From contig NC_087068.1 of assembly GCF_963678635.1 (NCBI RefSeq), forward strand, positions 39,395,649 to 39,459,648: a DNA stretch of 64,000 bases, in the 5' to 3' direction. Positions 1 through 9,672 of the stretch are shown piece after piece. This DNA comes from Symsagittifera roscoffensis. Taxonomy: Eukaryota; Xenacoelomorpha; Acoela; Convolutidae. A program made the position numbers and the translations under genes. The stretch's first letter is position 1. Each line of letters starts with the position of its first letter. The notes under the pieces are model-generated. The model did no database searches. It saw only the letters and a program-made list of their open reading frames with translations, and was not told the DNA's origin.

Positions 1-660
1 TTTTTTTCTTTGCAAGTTGGAAAATGTTTAAAAGTTTTCATACTACTTTTTGTTCCTTGGTTTCTCTTACACCTTTATTATCCTTTGTTAACTACGTTTA
101 TAATTGGCATGCGCTTCAAGGAATTGTGTCGTTTTTGAGTATTAGTTGGTGTCCGGTTAAATCGGTTGCTGCAAAGATTGGTTTCAATTACTTGTACAAT
201 GAGTGATTTTTTTTGTGAAAACTACGAGAAAATAAGCTCAATTTGATTTTGTTTCTGATTTATTTTGGCTTATGGTATAAGTTTTCTTTGCTTTAAATTA
301 AATGGTTTTTTTTTTCATTAAAAAGTTTAGAATTTCTAGCATAGAATTTCTAGCATAGTTATTAAGCTCATGTGAGTTACACATGTGACCTGATTGAGCT
401 GAAATTGAAATGCTCTCCTATGTATAAGTGCAAATGACGCGGAAAGTTTTAAAGAAGTAGTGCGGAAAAAGTTACATATGGATCCAGTTTTCTTACATTG
501 GGCTAAAATACCAAAAATTCTACTTCTAGAGTTTCTGCAAATTTAAAGAGCGTTGGATCACCAACTGTAGCGTTTGATCACCAACTATAATCGCCAACTG
601 CAGCATTGGAAATTTCATAGCATCTGTTCTCTGCTTTTATTGTGGCTTGTTTTGGCTGAT
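1..660. other. gene-free AT-rich stretch
   Basis: No coding region is supported here; the open frames are short and of low complexity. Around 478-545 a stretch with GATCCAGTTTTCTTACATT followed by a C-TTT-AAA rich tail resembles part of the 1.9-kb duplicated unit further right (near 5038 and 6968), so a diverged fragment of that repeat family is present. Confidence 0.6.
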
Positions 661-663
661 CTT

Positions 664-1140
664 GAAGCGTCTGTGGCTGAGTGGAAAGGGTGTGAGACTC
701 CAAATCTCGACATCCCAGGTTCGAGTCCGACACATCAAAAGTTTTACTAACATTAAAAGTTTGTGAAGCGCAGCTTCGCCTCTATAACAAATAAATTGCG
801 AGGAATCTTTTTGAAGACGAAATCGCACTTAAGGTTACACATTTGCTGGAGTCGGCAGAGGCTTGTGGGTCGAATCCGACCGGGACATGTTTTTTTTGCA
901 AGCAAGAGTTTGTGCTTTTTCGGACTATCGTTCGTCTGTTTATTATTGTCAGCTCAGTTCCCGTAGGCCCGTTCCAGTAGGTTGAGTTCGATTCGATCGT
1001 GACCCGTTTTTTTTGCAAGCTGAAAGTTTTCGGCTATGTTAGATTATTGTCTGTCTGCTTGAAAGCTGGACTCCGAAGGCTCCTTGCATAGTTTCTAATG
1101 GTGCAGGTAATTTTGTTCCAAATATTTTGGGATTTTTTGC
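664..1140 (+). repeat. cluster of tRNA-derived SINE-like pieces
   Basis: The first piece has a good pol III A box (TGGCTGAGTGG, 674-684) and B box (GGTTCGAGTCC, 718-728), but the acceptor and T stems do not pair, so it is a decayed tRNA-like head, not a tRNA gene. Two more B-box-like motifs follow (GGGTCGAATCC at 867-877; GAGTTCGATTC at 984-994), each soon followed by T8 and GCAAGC. The stretch at 1090-1125 (TTTCTAATGGTGCAGGTAA) recurs near 41268-41293 next to another tRNA-like head, which supports a shared SINE tail. Family unnamed. Confidence 0.55.
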
Positions 1141-1339
1141 AATTAATAAAATGACTAAAACAATATTTGAAGTTTTTATTTCATTTTAACAATAGTCATT
1201 AATTTTTGTATTGAAAGTGGTGCGAAGCTCAGCTTGTGAGTATAATTTTTACATCTACCACGGAGTCAATGTAGAAGTTCCATTATTTTCCGGCTTTCAA
1301 AACCAGTTTGGTTGGTTTCTTTATCTTCAGGCTAGCTTC

Positions 1340-1555
1340 GACTTTACAACTAGTCATTTGAACGAATTGTTCATCTGAAAGCTATTGATGTCCTAAGCTT
1401 AAAATTAAAAAGACATTTTACCTGCAATCATTTTCGCAGAGTTATGAGGGTTTGAAAATTGCCAATTCAGGGTAATTAACTCGCGATATACACCGTGCTA
1501 TTACCACGTGAGCGGCTATTTAATGTGGATCAGAAATTGTTACAAATTAAAAATA
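1340..1555 (+). repeat. diverged copy of a dispersed repeat (also at 31440-31730 and 31965-32240)
   Basis: The order of motifs (TCGACTTT, then TGTCCTAAGCTTAA, GGGTAATTAACTCGCGATATA, GTGAGCGG-ATTTA, AGAAATTGTTACAAATT) matches the block at 31965-32240, with the same spacing and strand, and a third weaker copy lies at 31440-31730. No coding capacity is seen. The similarity was judged by eye and copies look old. Confidence 0.5.
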
Positions 1556-1959
1556 GATGCGACTATCGAGCACAACGTTTAAGAAATCGGTATCGGCTAA
1601 GCTTGGCAAGAGTTTCCTTGATTTGTAAACTTTCTGAATATGAAATGTTTTAGAAGATTTTTGTAGGCCAGTGCTTTAGACAAAATCAACTTGATCCAAT
1701 TTCAATACTAGACAGTACTGTCGTTTTGTCTTGTTTTGTCTTGTTTTTTCTATAATTCATTACATCGCGTGAAAAAACATCAAAATGTACGAACCGATTT
1801 GCACAGTCAAAAAAGTTGATATACTTCAAGTTTTAATCACTTGATAAATTTGCTCATTAAAATTTCAATTTTTTAAAAACTGGTTCGCCCTGGGAAAGAA
1901 GTATAACTTTTCAAATGTTCATCACTTGATTTACTTGCTTGACAAAACCATTTTTTGCA
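1516..1959. repeat. direct repeat unit, copy 1 (about 445 bp)
   Basis: A 40-bp head (1516-1555) followed directly by a 405-bp body (1555-1959). Both parts recur in the same order immediately downstream. The body is almost identical to 2285-2679 except for one extra TTGTCTTGTT unit near 1733-1745. Its 3' half merges into the minisatellite described separately. Confidence 0.85.
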
Positions 1960-3534
1960 TGTGGATATTTAATGTGGATCAGAAATTGTTACAAATTAAA
2001 AATAGGCACACTAGTTGTTCTAATGAATACGTTACTGTACTTGGTCAAGCTCAATTGTTTTTGGTATGAGTTAATTTTTTATTTAGGACAAGTCGTTTTA
2101 AGAACTTCAGATCAGCTGTTCATTTCTCTGTTCATTGACAATTTCTTTTGTCTATGTTTTGGTCGAACTAGCCTTTAAATTTTTAGCAAATACACCTATC
2201 AGCTCCTTCTCTCTAATATTTATTTAATTTATCTGTATATTAAGCGAATTACATGTTTTTTGTACTCACTTAGTGCAATGGTTTAGATGCGACTATCGAG
2301 CACAACGTTTAAGAAATCGGTATCGGCTAAGCTTGGCAAGAGTTTCCTTGATTTGTAAACTTTCTGAATATGAAATGTTTTAGAAGATTTTTGTAGGCCA
2401 GTGCTTTAGACAAAATCAACTTGATCCAATTTCAATACTAGACAGTACTGTCGTTTTGTCTTGTTTTTTCTATAATTCATTACATCGCGTGAAAAAACAT
2501 CAAAATGTACGAACCGATTTGCACAGTCAAAAAAGTTGATATACTTCAAGTTTTAATCACTTGATAAATTTGCTCATTAAAATTTCAATTTTTTAAAAAC
2601 TGGTTCGCCCTGGGAAAGAAGTATAACTTTTCAAATGTTCATCACTTGATTTACTTGCTTGACAAAACCATTTTTTGCAAACCGTTTTGAGCTATCAATA
2701 AATTGAAATATTTCAAAAGCCCATGAGTTTTTTCCTCCTGAATAGCAATAAACATTTGTAGTTTCATCGCTTGATTTGAAAATTTTATTTTTGCACTCTT
2801 AAAAAACTTCGAAATCGTTGAATGTGTAATCCCTTGAAGTGATTGCGTAGAAAATTACGTTTTTCAGTACTGATTCGAACTATCAACAAACAGTAATGCC
2901 CCAAAGTTTTATCGCTCGATGAGTTTGCTTGAGATTCAATTCACTCTGAGATAACTGAAACATTCAAAAGTTTCGTCGTTTCATGAGCTTGCTTTGGCAA
3001 CTTAAAATTTCGATCGATTTGCTCTATCAAACAACTGGAGTATTTAACCAAATTTTGCCGCTTGAGTTTGCTTCAGGAAGCTAAGCGGTTCTTTCTGAAG
3101 TAACTAAAACTTTTCAAAGTTTCATCACTTGCTCGGACAATTTGAAGTATGAAATAACTTGTGACTTTTTCAAAATTTTGACACTTGGTGAGCTTGCTCA
3201 GAAAAAAAAAAGAAAAAATTTCTGTTTTAACACTTATTCCCCTTGAGATAACTACTAGCAATTTGAAGTTTCTGCGCTTGATTAGCTCGCTTGGCTAATT
3301 TTAGCGAACCGATTAATGCTATGAAAAAACTTGAGTGGTTTCATGGGTGTATCGCTTTGAACAGACTTGTTTCTCGAATCAAACATTCCGAAGTTTCATC
3401 ACTTGATTAGCTCGCTTTTGAAACTTTTCCTCGATCTGATTCGTGCTATCTAAAAACTTGAAATATTTCAGTTTTTTGTGAACCGATTCGTCTTATGAAT
3501 AGCTAAAAACAGTTGCGAACCAATTCTTGGAAGA
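1780..3534. repeat. decayed minisatellite-like tandem repeat
   Basis: A loose consensus recurs about a dozen times: a GAACCGATTCG-GCTATCAA part, then AAACTTGAAATATTTC, then GTTTCATCACTTGATTAGCTTGCTT. CACTTGAT-type cores occur near 1839, 1922, 2560, 2642, 2768, 2914, 2970, 3058, 3123, 3180, 3270 and 3390, so spacing varies from about 55 to 150 bp. Copies differ strongly, which suggests an old array. No gene lies in it. Confidence 0.65.
1967..2679. repeat. direct repeat unit, copy 2, split by a 280-bp insert
   Basis: The 40-bp head recurs at 1967-2005 and the body at 2285-2679, but about 280 bp of unrelated sequence (2006-2284) separates them, whereas in copy 1 they are contiguous. The insert ends in CACTTAGTGCAATGGTTT, which resembles a pol III A box and the tRNA-like head at 41068-41085. 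Either the insert entered copy 2 or copy 1 lost it. Confidence 0.8.
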
Positions 3535-5430
3535 CTTTTTGAAAATTCCACTTTTTTGGTAAAGTTTTTGCAAAAATTATATCAAAATAAGATTCTTACA
3601 CATTCCACAAAAATTCTAGAGCTATAAAATTTCTAAAAATCTGTTAGAAATATATTTTTAGTTCAAAGCCAAAAAAGGTAGTTTTACTATTTAAAAATCA
3701 AAATCTTTGATAAAATAAAACTTCCAACGTTTTACACAAATTTTTGAAAGTTTTAGACTTTGATGGGCTGTGTAAGATGCTTCTTTTGATATAACTGTTT
3801 CATCAATTAAATTGGTAGTTTCAGCGTAATGTTTGGTGCAATTTTTTTTTGGTCATATGGGTCATTTTGGCTTTTTTAATTAATAAAAAATTACGCTGAA
3901 ACTACCAATTTAATTGATGAGAAAGTAATATCAAAAGAATCATCTTACAAAGCATTTCAAGTTTTTAGGAGGCTGAAACATCCAAAAGTTGGCGTAAAAC
4001 GTTGGAAATTTGATTTTTATCAAAGATATTGATTTTTAAATGCCATAAACGACCTTTTTCGGCTATCAACCAAAATTATTTTTTTATAGAATTGCACCCA
4101 AAAAATTGTACATTTTTTTTGTTCGGTAAAATTCTAAGCAATTTATGACCTCCTCATTTGGTGTCTAACCATAACCCAATTTGAAAAATATGCTTTTGAA
4201 ATTTCAAATTTTGTTCGTTTTGTCCAGATAATTTGAATCGGCGCTGTACATTGCGCAATGTTTTGTCCGAGGACAGATTATGTCAGCCGGCCTGAAAAAC
4301 ACGTTATTAATTCCAAACATTAATAGAGCTGAGGCATATGGTGTTTGTATCACGCGATTTAAGGTGCGCCAGTCCGATTGTGTGTTGCCATACTGAATAT
4401 TGGAAAGCGACATCTGATAGTATTGAGAAAAAGCGACAACTTGCACCAAGCGACAAATATTAGCTTAGTGTCGCCAAGCATTTTGGCAAGCAGGCAACAC
4501 GTATCAGCACGATTGCGCGCGTCGACAGTTCAATCGTACTAATTTTCACTGGTGCGAGTTGTCTTTGTTAAGTACGAAATGTCGCTTGCGACCAATTGTC
4601 GTGTCGCGAATAGTTAGATACGTTTCAGTCTTGGTTCGAATTGCAAAAGGATATTTTGATGTTTTTCTCTTATTCGAGAAAATATAGTCAAATTTTTCTC
4701 AGATTCAAGAAATTCTATAAATATTAATTGAGGGCGTTATGATTTTATCTGATTACAAAAATATGAGAACAGAGTTGGATTTAATCTTTTGAAGTCATGA
4801 ACGTAGTTCGAGGTTTGACTTTGAGGTTATGAAATTTTGTTCAGGTTCAGTTTTGATATTTCGAGGTTTGACTTTTCACTTCTTTTCAAGTTCAGTTGAT
4901 TTCCTTGTTTAAAAGAAGGCAAAATCCACTTTCAAGCTGCAAAAATGTTAAGGCCATGAAAAACCTATAGTACGTCTAGTTTCGAATGCAGAATTTAATT
5001 TTCAGATTTCCCAGCGAAATAAAAAAACTTACTTATTGATCCAGTTTTCTCAAAATGGGTCAATTTTTTAAATTGTTTTTGAAATTCAAAGAACTTTAAT
5101 GCCATAAAAAAATTTTCTTTGAAATTCGAAAAATAAATTCGTCAGTTTTTGTTCTGTTTTCTGGTCTTCATGACTTTTTTCCAACTGTCTGTTGGCTTTG
5201 TTCTGTCGTGTAACCGGGAACTAGACTGTATTTCCTTTAACAACTTCTTTCATCTTACAGCTCTTGCTTGTCACCATTTTTATTAATTATTGAAAATAAA
5301 CTCGCAAGTGCTGATTAAGCAGAAGTGAGTTATGATGTTGTCTACATTTTGAATTTCCCTCAAACGAAAAAAATTTTCGATTACGACTAGGAGCCTACTT
5401 ATTGAAAATCTTTTCTTAAGAAAAAAAATT
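3535..5430. repeat. 1.9-kb tandem duplication, copy 1
   Basis: This 1896-bp block is repeated head-to-tail at 5431-7360 with only scattered substitutions and small indels, so the duplication is young. It has no credible gene: the 81-aa minus-strand frame at 4204-4449 occurs in both copies only because the DNA is copied. The block contains a long inverted repeat (3667-4066), a second weaker one (arms near 4406-4447 and 4551-4586), and a segment (about 4800-5230) also found as diverged copies at 27066-27440 and 27590-27990. Confidence 0.95.
3667..4066. repeat. long inverted repeat (foldback-like) in duplication copy 1
   Basis: The inner arms 3800-3830 and 3890-3920 are a perfect 31-bp inverted repeat around a 59-bp loop. 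The match continues outward with mismatches to about 3667 and 4066, giving arms of roughly 165-175 bp (TTCCAACGTTTTAC, TTAAAAATCAA and AAAAAGGT motifs recur in inverted order). It looks like a MITE or foldback element; no transposase is present and target duplications were not resolved. Confidence 0.8.
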
Positions 5431-7360
5431 CTTTTTGAAAATTCCACTTTTTTGGTAAAGTTTTTGCAAAAATTATATCAAAATAAGATTCTTACACATT
5501 CCACAAAAATTCTAGAGCTATAAAATTTCTAAAAATCTGTTAGAAATATATTTTTAGTTCAAAGCCAAAAAAGGTAGTTTTACTATTTAAAAATCAAAAT
5601 CTTTGATAAAATAAAACTTCCAACGTTTTACACAAATTTTTGAAAGTTATAGACTTTGATGGGCTGTGTAAGATGCTTCTTTTGATATAACCGTTTCATC
5701 AATTAAATTGGTAGTTTCAGCGTAATGTTTAGTGCAATTTTTTTTGGTCATATGGGTCATTTTGGCTTTTTTAATTAATCAAAAATTACGCTGAAACTAC
5801 CAATTTAATTGATGAGAAAGTAATATCAAAAGAATCATCTTACAAAGCATTTCAAATTTTTAGGAGGCTGTAACATCCAAAAGTTGGCGTAAAACGTTGG
5901 AAATTTGATTTTTATCAAAGATATTGATTTTTAAAAACCATAAACGACCTTTTTCGGCTATCAACCAAAATTATTTTTTTATAGAATTGCACCCAAAAAA
6001 TTGTACATTTTTTTTGTTCGGTAAAATTCTAAGCAATTTATGACCTCCTCATTTGGTGTCTAACCATAACCCAATTTGAAAAATATGCTTTTGAAATTTC
6101 AAATATTGTTCGTTTTGTCCAGATAATTTGAATCGGCGCTGTACATTGCGCAATGTTTTGTCCGAGGACAGATTATGTCAGCCGGCCTGAAAAACACGTT
6201 ATTAATTCCAAACATTAATAGAGCTGAGGCATATGGTGTTTGTATCACGCGATTTAAGGTGCGCCAGTCCGATTGTGTGTTGCCATACTGAATATTGGAA
6301 AGCGACATCTGATAGTATTGAGAAAAAGCGACAACTTGCACCAAGCGACAAATATTAGCTTAGTGTCGCCAAGCATTTTGGCAAGCAGGCAACACGTATC
6401 AGCACGATTGCGCGCGTCGACAGTTCAATCGTACTCATTTTCACTGGTGCGAGTTGTCTTTGTTAAGTACGAAATGTCGCTTGCGACCAATTGTCGTGTC
6501 GCGAATAGTTAGATACGTTTCAGTCTTGGTTCGAATTGCAAAAGGATATTTTGATGTTTTTCTCTTATTCGAGAAAATATAGTCAAATTTTTCTCAGATT
6601 CAAGAAATTCTATAAATATTAATTGAGGGCGTTATGATTTTATCTGATTACAAAAATATGAGAACAGAGTTGGATTTAATCTTTTGAAGTCATGAACATA
6701 GTTCGAGGTTTGACGTAGTTCGAGGTTTGACGTAGTTCGAGGTTTGACTTTGAGGTTATGAAATTTTGTTCAGGTTCAGTTTTGATATTTCGAGGTTTGA
6801 CTTTTCACTTCTTTTCAAGTTCAGTTGATTTCCTTATTTAAAAGAAGGCAAAATCCACTTTCAAGCAGCAAAAATGTTAAGGCCATGAAAAACCTATAGT
6901 ACGTCTAGTTTCGAATGCAGAATTTAATTTTCAGATTTCCCAGCGAAATAAAAAAACTTACTTATTGATCCAGTTTTCTCAAAATGGGTCAATTTTTTAA
7001 ATTGTTTTTGAAATTCAAAGAACTTTAATGCCATAAAAAAATTTTCTTTGAAGTTCGAAAAATAAAATCGTCAGTTTTTGTTCTGTTTTCTGGTCTTCAT
7101 GACTTTTTTTCCAACTGTCTGTTGGCTTTGTTCTGTCGTGTAACCGGGAACTAGACTGTATTTCCTTTAACAACTTCTTTCATCTTACAGCTCTTACTTG
7201 TCACCATTTTTATTAATTATTGAAAATAAACTCGCAAGTGCTGATTAAGCAGAAGTGAGTTATGATGTTGTCTACATTTTGAATTTCCCTCAAACGAAAA
7301 AATTTTTCGATTACGACTAGGAGCCTACTTATTGAAAATCTTTTCTTAAGAAAAAAAATT
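5431..7360. repeat. 1.9-kb tandem duplication, copy 2
   Basis: Second copy of the block at 3535-5430; both copies end in TTTTCTTAAGAAAAAAAATT. The 34-bp length difference (1930 against 1896 bp) is fully explained by a 17-bp motif (GTAGTTCGAGGTTTGAC) present three times at 6698-6748 but once in copy 1. Other differences are single bases and homopolymer lengths. Confidence 0.95.
5563..5961. repeat. long inverted repeat (foldback-like) in duplication copy 2
   Basis: Copy of the inverted repeat at 3667-4066, carried along by the tandem duplication. The perfect 31-bp inner arms are retained at 5696-5726 and 5785-5815. Confidence 0.8.
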
Positions 7361-9672
7361 AAATAAACAACTATAATTTGCCTGCTGATTTATATCGGCT
7401 TTCTTTTCAAAGTTTGGATTTTTTAAGCAATTTTATTTGGGATTTGACTAAGGTTTACTAAAATTGTTATTCATTTTGATTTGTTGCATATTCTTAAGGT
7501 TACCTCTTGTTTTTGTTAAATTTCTTTCTTCCCCGCTTGGCAGGATGCTTCGGCTTATTACACTTGCCAGCGAAATGTATTAGTACGATCCTTCTTCTTG
7601 TTTAACCTAACTCGCAAATAAAAGAGTTCATTAAAAGTGTTCAGATATTTGGAGGCTTTTTTGCTATAATCACGATCTGTAGTCTTGGAAATTTGTTAGG
7701 ATCTGCTTTATTTGTGGCTAGTAAATGACATTTATTAAGCATCTGTGGCTGAGTGGTTAGTGCATGAATCTCATAATCTCTAGGTTGCAGATCTAGTCCG
7801 AGACGTAGCCGAATTTTTACTAATTAGAGGCTTATGTCTACTTTTTTCTTTTGCACTTCATAGAGCTGCTTTTTGTCGTGTTCCTGCTAGTGTTTGCGCA
7901 AAGTATGGTAATCTTGTGCATTAGTTCATAAAGCGCAAACTTTATTACGAGGTCAAACTGTGTATTTTGTGAATTGTAAGCGGATTCCGCTACAAGGACG
8001 CTCGCTTTGTTCTTCTTTTGTTCTTAAGTTTTCTTTAATCGTTCCGACAAAATTTCTACAGCTCTCCGGTCCTCGGCCTATTTCTTGTCTGCAATAAATA
8101 ACTTATACCAATTTCAAGACAATTCTCTTCTCAATTTTAGCACGGTATAATTCAGAAATGATTCAAATCTTGAATCCCCTGCTGTGAAAAACTTCCTCGT
8201 AGAAAGTTATTTCAAAAAAATTCTCCGCAACCCGTCAAATATCGGCCCTCGCAATTTAAGGCCACTTTATATTTCAGAATTTTTGCAGAAGTCATATAAA
8301 TAATTTTTTTTTCACATTGCATTAACACATTTTTTTATCTCATGTGGTGCAAAGCTAGGCTTCGTCGCTGTGCTTTGAAGACCGTTTTCATTAACCAGAC
8401 ATAATTCTCGCGGAAAATTGAATTTTTGGCGCTGAAATTGTTTCTTGCTATGAAAGTGAGCGATGTATTTCATTGGCTAGAGAAAACCATAAAATTTACT
8501 GCCATCATTTTAAAATTGTAGGTTTTTAATACTGCAATAAGTGAGAAGATGAACTTCATTTGAAATTCAATTTTGCGAACCAAGTTTTCTTTCGTGCGTG
8601 ATTAGGTAATATTCTGCTTATATTGATTTTTCTTATCCACCCGATATTCATTTATTTTTTCTTCGTCTTGGCTGCCTTAGATGAGATTTTGATCGATTGG
8701 TTATTTCAAATCATGCGGAGATTTTATTTGCGTTCCGCGGAAACTTATTTAGTTCAGCCATTTTTATGGAGAGAGTGGGAACTCAAGAGTGAATTTTTAT
8801 CCACCAATTCAGATCAAAATAGCATCAAAGAGAATCTTCTTAGCACAAAGTGTGTTCTAAAATAGCCTTTGCATTTTTTATTGTAATGCCGTTTGCTTTA
8901 AATATATCGGTGTATAAAAATGTTATCTAGTATATAAAATTCACTCTATCGGATTTGAACCACTTGCTGGTTGACCTTTGCCAGTTAAACATTTGTAGCC
9001 ATCTGCATTTTGTAAGTAGAATCCTATCATTATGAATAGGCTAATATTTAAAAAATGGTCATTAAATTCTAGCAAGCTCCTTTGTGTGAAGAAAAAATTG
9101 GACACCCATGTATTTTGGTTTTATAACTTAAATATATATAGGTTTCAGTTAGATGCATGTCAGCGGTTCATCGTATTTTGCTAAACAACTCATATATTGG
9201 ATTTTCTCTTGAGATTAAATGGAGATACCTTAGAAGAATTTGATTTCGTTCGTGCTTTGTTAGGTATAACCATTGTTATCATCATTTTCTATAATTTTTT
9301 CTATTTTGTTTTGATTTACCCCTCTGTTTTGTTGGGTTCTCTGTTAAAAAGTGTTTTTGAAGCTTAAGGAGTTTTTTGTTTCATGATGTGTCATTTTTTG
9401 CTGACTTGTTCTGTTGCGAAATAGGTTATTGTAGCTAATTATTTGAAAAGATGCATTTTCTTGTATAATTTCCTGCTTGAACTGTTTCAGAGCATAACTG
9501 ATTGACAAATTTCTACGATGCAATTTTGAAGCTGATGATTTCCGGCATAATGGTTAACATTTGCTCATAATATGAAGAGAGAGTTAGCGATACGACGACA
9601 ATTTGCAGCCTCGAACAAAATCAGACATATCAAAAAAATAACCAACAAATGTAACAAACTCACGCTCATCAA
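7361..9672. other. intergenic region upstream of the ATG4 gene
   Basis: No gene is supported. The longest open frame (8623-8865) is AT-rich, lacks an ATG start and matches nothing recognisable. A tRNA-like repeat sits at 7738-7830. The last kilobase presumably holds the ATG4 promoter and 5' UTR, but no clear TATA box or initiator stands out. Confidence 0.5.
7738..7830 (+). repeat. tRNA-derived SINE-like head
   Basis: It shares the AGCATCTGTGGCTGAGTGG start with the piece at 664-740, including an intact A box (TGGCTGAGTGG, 7746-7756). The B-box region (7783-7799, GGTTGCAGATCTAGTCC) is interrupted by about 6 extra bases, and a TTTTTACTAATTAG tail is shared with the first piece (TTTTACTAACATTA). 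It is a dead copy rather than a tRNA gene. Confidence 0.5.

Noticed and set aside
668-736. Functional tRNA (CCA anticodon-like loop, A and B boxes present)
   Set aside because: The acceptor and T stems do not pair and related copies are scattered with SINE-like tails.
4204-6344. 81-aa minus-strand protein present twice (4204-4449, 6099-6344)
   Set aside because: It recurs only because of the 1.9-kb tandem duplication and overlaps a structured non-coding region; a single difference near its end gives no evidence of selection.
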